Shown: positions 1 through 5,401 of the stretch, piece by piece
How positions within the stretch are numbered: the stretch's first letter is position 1
Layout: each line of letters begins with the position of its first letter
Assembly (NCBI GenBank): GCA_030146745.1
Contig: JASLBD010000330.1
Location: 1-5,401 of the forward strand
DNA: 5,401 nt
Reading direction: 5' to 3'
Source: Allosphingosinicella sp.
Lineage (GTDB): Bacteria > Pseudomonadota > Alphaproteobacteria > Sphingomonadales > Sphingomonadaceae
Position numbers and translations under genes: made by a program
Notes under the pieces: generated by a model
Seen by the model: only the letters and a program-made list of their open reading frames with translations
Database searches by the model: none
Told to the model about the DNA's origin: nothing

Positions 1-1
1 G

Positions 2-964
2 GCCGGCAACCCGCGCATCGATGCGCTCACCACCCATATCGGCAAGAAGCTCAGGAACTCGAGCCACGCCGCCCTGGTGCGCGAGCTGGTCCGAAGCGCA
101 ACGGTCGAGCGCAAGCAGCGCACCGGCCGGGTCGCCTTCACCGACGGGCGCGAGTTCGAGTTCGCCGCGGTTCCGCTTCCCGACGGCAACGCCCTCTTCA
201 CGATGCTCGACGTCACCGCCAGCCGTACGGTCGAGGCGGCGCTGCGCGAACGCACCCAGGCGCTCGAGCAGGCCGACCGGCTTAAGACGGCCTTCGTATC
301 GAACATGAGCTACGAGCTGCGCACGCCGCTCACCTCGATCGGCGGCTTCGCGGAGATGCTCGCGGGCGGCTATGCCGGGGAGCTCGGGCCGACCGCCTCA
401 GAATATGTGACGGCCATCCTCGACTCGGTCGCCCGGCTGGGCGCATTGATCGACGACGTGCTCGATCTGACCCAGAGCGACAGCGGCAGCCTGCTGCTCG
501 CCGAGGACAAGGTCGATCTCGCCCGGCTTTGTGCGGAGTCCGCCGAGGCCTTCCGCGAGCAGGCCGCGAAGAAGGACATCGATTTCGCCGTCGAGATCGA
601 GCCTGGCGCGGGTTCGATCGCCGGTGACCGGGCGCGCCTGCGACAGTCCCTCGACAATGTGCTCAAGAATGCCGTCGCCTATACGGGCAGGGGGGGGCGG
701 GTCTTCCTCCACGCCGCCGGCAACCGCAAGGAGGCGGCGATCACCGTCTCCGACAACGGCCGGGGAATCGCTCCGGCCGATCAGGCCCGGGTCTTCGACC
801 GCTTCTCCCGGACCGTCGAGCCGCGCGGGGCCGACGGCGCGGCCCTCGGTCTCGGCCTTCCGCTCGCCAAGCAGTTCGTCGAAGCCCATGGCGGCACGAT
901 CGAGCTTCTTTCAGAGCCGGGCGAAGGCACCACCGTCACACTCCGCCTGCCCCGGAAGCGCTGA
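2..964 (+). CDS. divL: DivL-like sensor kinase, C-terminal part, Tyr in place of phospho-His
   Basis: The frame is open from the left edge, so this is the last 320 residues of a larger protein; the GTG at 77 is only an internal Val codon. About residues 40-75 look like the end of a PAS domain, followed by a short helical linker. The DHp domain follows, with an H-box reading NMSYELRTPLTSI. Tyr104 (codon TAC, 311-313) takes the place of the usual phosphorylated His. The ATP-binding CA domain keeps its boxes: N-box LDNVLKNAV near 217-225, DNGRGI at 251-256, VFDRF near 264, GLGLPL at 283-288, HGGTI near 296. Tyr at this site with an otherwise intact kinase is the hallmark of Caulobacter DivL, a membrane/polar protein that reads DivK and controls CckA and so CtrA. 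Linkage to tsaE fits, from my memory of alphaproteobacterial gene order. The divL name is inferred; the N-terminal sensor region is outside the window. The alternative is an ordinary kinase with a recent His-to-Tyr change. Confidence 0.8.
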   Translation, partial: AGNPRIDALTTHIGKKLRNSSHAALVRELVRSATVERKQRTGRVAFTDGREFEFAAVPLPDGNALFTMLDVTASRTVEAALRERTQALEQADRLKTAFVSNMSYELRTPLTSIGGFAEMLAGGYAGELGPTASEYVTAILDSVARLGALIDDVLDLTQSDSGSLLLAEDKVDLARLCAESAEAFREQAAKKDIDFAVEIEPGAGSIAGDRARLRQSLDNVLKNAVAYTGRGGRVFLHAAGNRKEAAITVSDNGRGIAPADQARVFDRFSRTVEPRGADGAALGLGLPLAKQFVEAHGGTIELLSEPGEGTTVTLRLPRKR

Positions 965-1401
965 TGATCCTGGACGGGCCCGAGGCGACCGAGGCGATCG
1001 GCCGGCGGCTCGCGGCGCAACTTCGCGCCGGTGACGTCGTCGCCCTGTTCGGCGAGCTCGGCGCCGGCAAGACCACCCTCGCCCGGGGCATCCTGGCAGG
1101 GCTCGGCCACGGCGGCGAGGTGGCCAGCCCGACCTTCCCGATCGTCATTCCCTATGAGTCGGTCCGAATTCCGGTTTCGCATGTCGACCTCTACCGCCTC
1201 GAGGATCCGGCCGAGGTGGAGGAGCTGGCGCTCGACGAGGCGCTTCAGGACGGGGTTTTGATCGTCGAATGGCCCGAGCGGATGGGCCTCGCCTTGTGGC
1301 CGCATTCGCTTCGCCTCACCCTGCGGCGGCAGGGGGAGGGCGCCCGCGCCTTGACAGCCGCCGTCCCCGCCGCTTGGGGAGCGCGATGGCCGCCCCGATG
1401 A
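964..1401 (+). CDS. tsaE: tRNA t6A37 threonylcarbamoyladenosine biosynthesis ATPase TsaE
   Basis: TsaE (YjeE family) is a small cytoplasmic P-loop ATPase that works with TsaB and TsaD to transfer threonylcarbamoyl onto A37 of tRNAs reading ANN codons. The 145-residue length is normal. Visible motifs are the Walker A loop GELGAGKTT (30-38, Lys36), the switch-like SPTF (55-58), HVDLYRL (73-79) and VEWPER (101-106), in the family order and spacing. The C-terminal PAAWGAR is also typical. The ATG shares ATGA with the stop of the upstream kinase gene; a weak GGAAG at 954-958 sits 5 nt before it, so translation is probably coupled. In many rhizobia TsaE is fused to the following phosphotransferase; here the two are separate but overlap by 16 nt in different frames. 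Function is assigned with high confidence from motifs alone. Confidence 0.96.
   Translation: MILDGPEATEAIGRRLAAQLRAGDVVALFGELGAGKTTLARGILAGLGHGGEVASPTFPIVIPYESVRIPVSHVDLYRLEDPAEVEELALDEALQDGVLIVEWPERMGLALWPHSLRLTLRRQGEGARALTAAVPAAWGARWPPR
1376..1381 (+). promoter_or_regulatory. Ribosome binding site deciding the amgK start
   Basis: GGGGAG lies 4 nt before the ATG at 1386 and 16 nt before the next in-frame ATG at 1398. This favours 1386 as the start of the phosphotransferase gene, although 1398 would give a neat ATGA overlap with the tsaE stop. The site lies inside the tsaE coding sequence. Confidence 0.5.
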
Positions 1402-2390
1402 TTCCGCCCGCAGGGGCGCCGGACTTCCTTGCAGAGCATGGCTGGGGCGGCGCCGAGATCCGACCCCTGGCCGGCGACGCAAGCTTCCGGCGCTATTTCA
1501 GGGTTCACCGCGATTCCGAATCCGCGGTGTTGATGGACGCACCGCCCCAGCATGAGGATGTCGGGCCGTTCCTATCGGTCGCCGGACACTTGCTCGACCG
1601 CGGCTTCTGCCCGCCACGCCCCCTCGCCGTCGACCGGGAGAGGGGCCTCCTCCTGCTCGAGGATTTCGGCGACGACCGCGTCGGGCCGGTCCTTCAGCGG
1701 GAGCCGCACCGGGAGCGGGAAATCTATGAGGGCGCGGTCGACATCCTGGCCCGCCTCGCGGCTCAGCCTGCTCCCGCGGACCTCTCTCCCTATGACGACC
1801 AGGCGATGGAGCGGGAGGTCGGCCTCTTCCCCGAATGGTACGTCCCGGCGCTCGAACTGCAGGTCGACGAGGCCGGCTTCCTCTCCGCGTGGCGGCAGGT
1901 CTGGGGCGACGTGCTGCGCGTCGTCCGGGAAAATCCGGTGCTGGTCCTTCGCGACTATCATGCCGACAATCTGATGGTGCTTCCCGGCCGGTCCGAGCTC
2001 GGCCTCCTCGACTTCCAGGACGCACTGGCGGGTCATGCCGCCTACGATCTCGTCTCGCTCCTCCAGGATGCCCGGCGGGACGTTTCGCCGGAGCTCCAGG
2101 AGACGATGATCGGCCTCTATTGCGAGCGCGCGAACGTCGCCGACCGCGATCTCTTCCGGGCGCATTACGAGATTCTCGGAGCGCAGCGGAACACCAAGAT
2201 CCTCGGCATCTTCACCCGCCTCTGGAAGCGCGACGAAAAGCCCTTCTACCCGACCATGCACCCCCGCATCTGGGGCTATGTCGAGCGCAATCTTGCCCAT
2301 CCCGCCCTCGCTCCGGTCCGCGCCTGGTTCGACGCCAACGTGCCCTCGGAATATCGGGGCGACGCCTGCCTCAGGAAAATCTACGCATGA
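1386..2390 (+). CDS. amgK: N-acetylmuramate/N-acetylglucosamine anomeric kinase AmgK (APH-fold phosphotransferase)
   Basis: AmgK phosphorylates the anomeric hydroxyl of MurNAc (and GlcNAc) with ATP in the cytoplasm, the first step of the AmgK-MurU cell-wall recycling route. The 334-residue protein has the aminoglycoside-phosphotransferase fold: an N-terminal nucleotide-binding lobe with GDASFRRYFRV (30-40) and LLLEDFGDD (88-96), then the catalytic loop LRDYHADNL (188-196), in which Asp190 matches the catalytic base and Asn195 the metal ligand, then LLDFQDA (207-213) with Asp209 as the second metal ligand. The tail carries GAQRNTKILGIFTRL (265-279), seen in this subfamily. I chose ATG 1386 over the ATG at 1269, which would add 39 low-complexity, Arg-rich residues read from within tsaE. 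ATG 1398 is a possible alternative. The partner murU follows with an ATGA overlap, which supports the specific function; without it only 'phosphotransferase' would be safe. Confidence 0.88.
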   Translation: MAAPMIPPAGAPDFLAEHGWGGAEIRPLAGDASFRRYFRVHRDSESAVLMDAPPQHEDVGPFLSVAGHLLDRGFCPPRPLAVDRERGLLLLEDFGDDRVGPVLQREPHREREIYEGAVDILARLAAQPAPADLSPYDDQAMEREVGLFPEWYVPALELQVDEAGFLSAWRQVWGDVLRVVRENPVLVLRDYHADNLMVLPGRSELGLLDFQDALAGHAAYDLVSLLQDARRDVSPELQETMIGLYCERANVADRDLFRAHYEILGAQRNTKILGIFTRLWKRDEKPFYPTMHPRIWGYVERNLAHPALAPVRAWFDANVPSEYRGDACLRKIYA

Positions 2391-3151
2391 ACCGCCAGCG
2401 CCGGCCGCTCGCCCTCAGACCCGTGCCCGCCGGCGACGTGCCGAAGACGGCGATGGTCCTCGCCGCCGGCCTCGGCAAGCGCATGCGGCCGCTCACCGCC
2501 ACCCGTCCCAAGCCGCTGGTCGAGGTCGCCGGCAAGCCTTTGCTCGACCATTGCCTCGACCGGCTTCGCGCGGCCGGGGTCGAGAAGGTCGTGGTCAATG
2601 TCCATTATCTCGCCGATGCGCTCGAGGCTCACCTGAAGAACCGGGTGCAAGACCTTGAAGTCACTGTGTCGGATGAGCGAAAGCAATTGCTCGAGACGGG
2701 CGGCGGAATGATCAGGGCGCTGCCGCTGATCGACGTCGATCCCTTCCTCGTCGTCAATTCCGACAATCTGTGGATCGACGGACCGGTCGACTCGCTGCGG
2801 CTGCTCGCGAGCAATTGGGACGATGCCCGCATGGATGCCCTGCTGCTCCTCGTGCCGCTCGCCCGCGCCCATTGCCATAAGGGTCAGGGCGATTTCCATA
2901 TGAGCTCGGGCGGAGTGCTGAAGCGCCGCAAGCCGGGCGGAGTGGCGCCGTTCGTCTATACCGGCGTCCAGATCGTGTCGAAACGCCTGCTCGAGGGCGA
3001 GATGCCGGAGGGGCCCTTCTCGACCAACTTGCTGTGGGACCGGGCGATCGCCAAAGGCCGCCTCTTCGGCGCCGTCCACGAGGGCTTATGGTTCGACGTC
3101 GGCGCCCCCGCCAATATCCGCCAGGCCGAGGAAGTGCTTGGGCTCGCCTGA
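2387..3151 (+). CDS. murU: N-acetylmuramate alpha-1-phosphate uridylyltransferase MurU
   Basis: MurU transfers UMP from UTP to MurNAc-1-phosphate, giving UDP-MurNAc and so feeding recycled sugar into peptidoglycan precursor synthesis past MurA, the fosfomycin target. The 254-residue protein is a single Rossmann-like sugar-phosphate nucleotidyltransferase domain without the left-handed beta-helix of GlmU. Motifs: LAAGLGKRMRPLT (25-37), RPKPL (40-44, with the substrate-contacting Lys42), ETGGG (103-107), NSDN (124-127, metal-binding Asp126) and GLWFDVGAP (233-241). The ATG shares ATGA with the amgK stop and has AGGA at 2373-2376, 10 nt upstream. The reading frame stays open far upstream to 1835, but that stretch is Arg/Pro-rich out-of-frame amgK sequence and is not part of the gene. 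ATG 2453 is a weaker alternative start. Motifs alone would also fit other short nucleotidyltransferases; adjacency to amgK decides the call. Confidence 0.9.
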   Translation: MNRQRRPLALRPVPAGDVPKTAMVLAAGLGKRMRPLTATRPKPLVEVAGKPLLDHCLDRLRAAGVEKVVVNVHYLADALEAHLKNRVQDLEVTVSDERKQLLETGGGMIRALPLIDVDPFLVVNSDNLWIDGPVDSLRLLASNWDDARMDALLLLVPLARAHCHKGQGDFHMSSGGVLKRRKPGGVAPFVYTGVQIVSKRLLEGEMPEGPFSTNLLWDRAIAKGRLFGAVHEGLWFDVGAPANIRQAEEVLGLA

Positions 3152-3173
3152 ACCCGCGGCTAACCTCGCGCTC

Positions 3174-5401
3174 GTGAACTCCGTCCGCCCCCGCGTCTTC
3201 ACCATCCCGCCGCACCGCGCTTTCGCGGACGCACTCGCGGCGGGCCTGATCGCGCGCTACGGGCGCGGCGACCTGGGGCTGGCGCAGGGCATCGTCCTCG
3301 TCCCCAACAACCGCGCGGCCCGAGCCGTGGCCGACGCCTTCGTCCGGCGCTCGGGCGGAGGTCTGCTCCTGCCCCGGCTGGTGCCGGTGGGCGACTCCGA
3401 CCTGGACGAGCGGATCGGCGGAGCGCTCGAGCCGCTGGGAGAGGGCGAGGGCCTGCCGCCCGCGGTCGAGCCGCTCGAGCGGCTGTTCCTTCTGGCGCGC
3501 CTCATTCAGCAGCATGTGGGGGGAGTGGATGCGGCGGAGGCCTTGCGCCTCGCCGAGGATCTCGCCCGAACGCTCGACCAGCTCCTCGTGGAAGGGGTGG
3601 AGCCGTCGAACCTGCGCGACTTCGCCGCCGAGCTGCCGGATCTGTCGCTGCACTGGCAGGCGTCGCTGGAGCGGCTCGGGATCATCCTCGACCAATGGCC
3701 GCGTCTTCTCGCCGAGCGGGGCCGGATCGACCTCGCCGACCGGCGCAACCGACTTCTCGCCCTCGTGGCGGCGCGCTGGCGGGAGTCTCCGCCCGCGGGC
3801 TTCGTAGCCGCCGCCGGGATCACCAGCGCCGCTCCCGCCATCGCCGGCCTGCTCCGGACCGTCTCCCGCCTCGGCCAGGGCCTGGTCGTCTTTCCCGGCC
3901 TCGACCTTGAAATGGCGGCGGACGAATGGGAGTCGCTCGGCCCGCACGAGCCGGACGAGGAGACCGGGTTCCGCCGCCGCTCGATCGAAACCCATCCGCA
4001 ATTCCACCTGAAGCTGCTCCTCGACCGGATGGGCGTCGGCCGCGGCGAGGTGGAAGGCTGGCGCTGGGGCGGCGGCCGGGACGCTCCGGCGGTCCGCAGC
4101 CGGTCCATCGCAAACGCGATGAAGCCGGCCGCCTTCACCGACCGGTGGCAGGACCTGCGCCCCGCCGAGCGGCGCCTCACCGGAGTGCGGGCGCTGGAGC
4201 TGGCCGATCCCGCCGAGGAAGCGCAGACCATCGCCGTCGCCCTCCGCGAGGCGCTCGAGATTCCCGGCCGGACCGCCGCTCTGGCGACTCCCGACCGCAA
4301 CCTGGCCCGGCGGGTCTCGACCCACCTTCGGCGCTGGGGCGTCGAGGCCGACGACAGCGCCGGCCGGCCGCTCTCCCAGCTCGCGCCCGGTACCTTGCTC
4401 CTCGCCCTCGCCGCCGCCGCGGCGGAGCAGTTCGCTCCGGTGCCGCTCCTCGCCCTGCTCAAGCACCCCCTGGTCCTGAAGGGGGAGGGGAGGCTGGACT
4501 GGCTCGACGGCGCCCGCGCCCTCGACATCGCCCTGCGCGGCCCGCGGCCGCCGCCCGGGCTGGACGGAATCACCGAGCATCTCTCCGATCGCAGCGGCCG
4601 GGACTATAAAAGGCGCGAGCGCGCCGCAAAATGGTGGAGCGGCGTGGCGCCCCGGCTTCGCGCCCTGGAACGCGGCTTCGAAGCCGAACGCGCGACCCTT
4701 CCCTCGCTGCTCGGCCTGCTCCGGGAATCGGCGTCGGGGCTCAGCGGCGACGAAGCCTGGGCCGGACCGGCCGGCCGCGCCGCGGCGCAATTGTTCGAAT
4801 CGGCCGAGCCCGCTTCGGCCCACGGTCCCGCGCGTCTGTCGCCGGCGAGCCTTCCGGCCCTGCTCGAGCAGCTCCTCGCCGCCGTGGCGGTTCGGCCCCC
4901 TTACGGCCAGCATCCGCGCCTCTTCATCTGGGGCCTCATCGAGGCCCGGCTCCAGTCGGCCGATCTCGTCATCCTCGGCGGGCTCAACGAGGGCGTCTGG
5001 CCGCAATTGCCGACCCCCGATCCCTGGCTGGCGCCCCGGGTCCGCCGCGAGCTCGGCCTGCCGAGCCTCGAGCGCCGGATCGGGCTCGCCGCCCACGATT
5101 TCGCAAGCGCGCTCGGCGGCCGCGAAGTGCTCGTCACCCGCGCCCGCCGCGACGCCCGATCGCCCGCCATCGCTTCGCGCTTCTGGCTCAGGCTGGAGGC
5201 GATGACCGCGGGAATCACCCGGTCGCCCCGGCATCGGAGCTGGGCCCGCGCCCTGGACCGGCCCGCGGACTTCCTCCCGGCCGCCCGGCCGGCGCCGCGC
5301 CCGGCGGCCGAGCTGAGGCCGCGGCGGATCGCCGTCACCGACGTCGACCGGCTCAAGGCCGATCCCTTCGCTTTCTACGCGCGCAAGATGCTGGACTTCG
5401 C
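3174..5401 (+). CDS. addB: Double-strand break repair protein AddB, alphaproteobacterial type, 3' truncated by window edge
   Basis: AddB pairs with the AddA helicase-nuclease to resect double-strand ends up to a Chi-like site and load RecA. I read the frame codon by codon: 742 residues, no stop, no frameshift, open at the right edge; members of this type are usually about 1000 residues, so about three quarters is present. The N-terminus VFTIPPHRAF (8-17) sits where a Walker A loop would be but has no GKT, as expected for the inactive helicase fold of this type. LLALLKHPLVL falls near 423-433 and the family signature ILGGLNEGVWP at 600-610. From about 722 the sequence TDVDRLKADPFAFYARKML matches the opening of the C-terminal PDDEXK nuclease domain; its catalytic residues lie beyond the window. 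The GTG start is the first plausible one after murU and lacks a clear Shine-Dalgarno, so re-initiation from murU is likely. AddA is expected next. Confidence 0.93.
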   Translation, partial: MNSVRPRVFTIPPHRAFADALAAGLIARYGRGDLGLAQGIVLVPNNRAARAVADAFVRRSGGGLLLPRLVPVGDSDLDERIGGALEPLGEGEGLPPAVEPLERLFLLARLIQQHVGGVDAAEALRLAEDLARTLDQLLVEGVEPSNLRDFAAELPDLSLHWQASLERLGIILDQWPRLLAERGRIDLADRRNRLLALVAARWRESPPAGFVAAAGITSAAPAIAGLLRTVSRLGQGLVVFPGLDLEMAADEWESLGPHEPDEETGFRRRSIETHPQFHLKLLLDRMGVGRGEVEGWRWGGGRDAPAVRSRSIANAMKPAAFTDRWQDLRPAERRLTGVRALELADPAEEAQTIAVALREALEIPGRTAALATPDRNLARRVSTHLRRWGVEADDSAGRPLSQLAPGTLLLALAAAAAEQFAPVPLLALLKHPLVLKGEGRLDWLDGARALDIALRGPRPPPGLDGITEHLSDRSGRDYKRRERAAKWWSGVAPRLRALERGFEAERATLPSLLGLLRESASGLSGDEAWAGPAGRAAAQLFESAEPASAHGPARLSPASLPALLEQLLAAVAVRPPYGQHPRLFIWGLIEARLQSADLVILGGLNEGVWPQLPTPDPWLAPRVRRELGLPSLERRIGLAAHDFASALGGREVLVTRARRDARSPAIASRFWLRLEAMTAGITRSPRHRSWARALDRPADFLPAARPAPRPAAELRPRRIAVTDVDRLKADPFAFYARKMLDF

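Noticed and set aside
1269..1385. N-terminal extension of the phosphotransferase by 39 codons from ATG 1269.
   Set aside because: The added residues are Arg/Pro/Ala-rich and come from an alternative frame of tsaE. The ATG at 1386 has a ribosome binding site and gives the usual family N-terminus.
398..1553. Several overlapping minus-strand open frames opposite the kinase, tsaE and the start of amgK.
   Set aside because: Their products lack any recognisable motif and they lie opposite well-supported genes; they are GC-driven shadows.
1835..2386. Extension of the MurU frame by 184 codons upstream.
   Set aside because: The stretch overlaps the conserved catalytic part of amgK in another frame and has shadow-like composition. 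The nucleotidyltransferase signature begins about 25 residues after ATG 2387.
4464..4487. Inverted repeat CCCCCT / AGGGGG with an 8-nt loop, resembling a terminator stem.
   Set aside because: It lies within addB at the conserved LLKHPLVLKG segment and has no following T-tract, so it is more simply explained by coding constraint.
4600..4616. ACTATAAAAGG, an AT-rich promoter-like patch in GC-rich DNA.
   Set aside because: It encodes Asp-Tyr-Lys-Arg in the addB frame, has no partner -35 element at suitable spacing that I can see, and no gene starts just downstream.
2754..5234. An 826-codon open frame on the minus strand, the longest closed open frame in the window.
   Set aside because: It lies antisense to murU and addB, whose products have recognisable motifs. 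Its translation is low-complexity, rich in Gly, Arg, Pro and Glu with no family motif, as expected for the complement of GC-biased codons.

Overview
The window comes from a high-GC (roughly 70% by eye) alphaproteobacterial chromosome, most likely a sphingomonad or a close relative. The grounds are strong G/C preference at third codon positions, the alphaproteobacterial form of AddB, and a DivL-type kinase next to tsaE. This placement rests on remembered family features, not on a database search.

All five genes lie on the + strand and are packed head to tail with almost no non-coding DNA. From left to right they are: (1) the C-terminal 320 residues of a DivL-like sensor kinase whose H-box has Tyr where the phospho-accepting His normally sits; (2) tsaE, the ATPase of the tRNA t6A37 modification system, joined to the kinase by an ATGA stop/start overlap; (3) amgK, an anomeric amino-sugar kinase of the aminoglycoside-phosphotransferase fold, whose start lies inside the end of tsaE; (4) murU, a MurNAc-1-phosphate uridylyltransferase, again joined by ATGA; (5) addB, the nuclease/pseudo-helicase subunit of the AddAB double-strand-break repair enzyme, which starts with GTG 22 nt after murU and runs off the right edge just as its nuclease domain begins.

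The overlaps indicate one transcription unit with translational coupling. AmgK and MurU are a metabolic pair: together they turn salvaged MurNAc into UDP-MurNAc, bypassing de novo synthesis through MurA. TsaE serves decoding of ANN codons. DivL feeds the CckA-ChpT-CtrA cell-cycle pathway in relatives. AddB (with AddA, expected just downstream) repairs DNA ends. No direct biochemical link joins all five; the shared theme is growth and division housekeeping.

The long open frames on the minus strand, including one of 826 codons, are GC-driven shadows. I saw no RNA gene, mobile element, CRISPR array or terminator. I do not find a previously undescribed system here. The point most worth a second look is the Tyr-for-His kinase and its conserved linkage.
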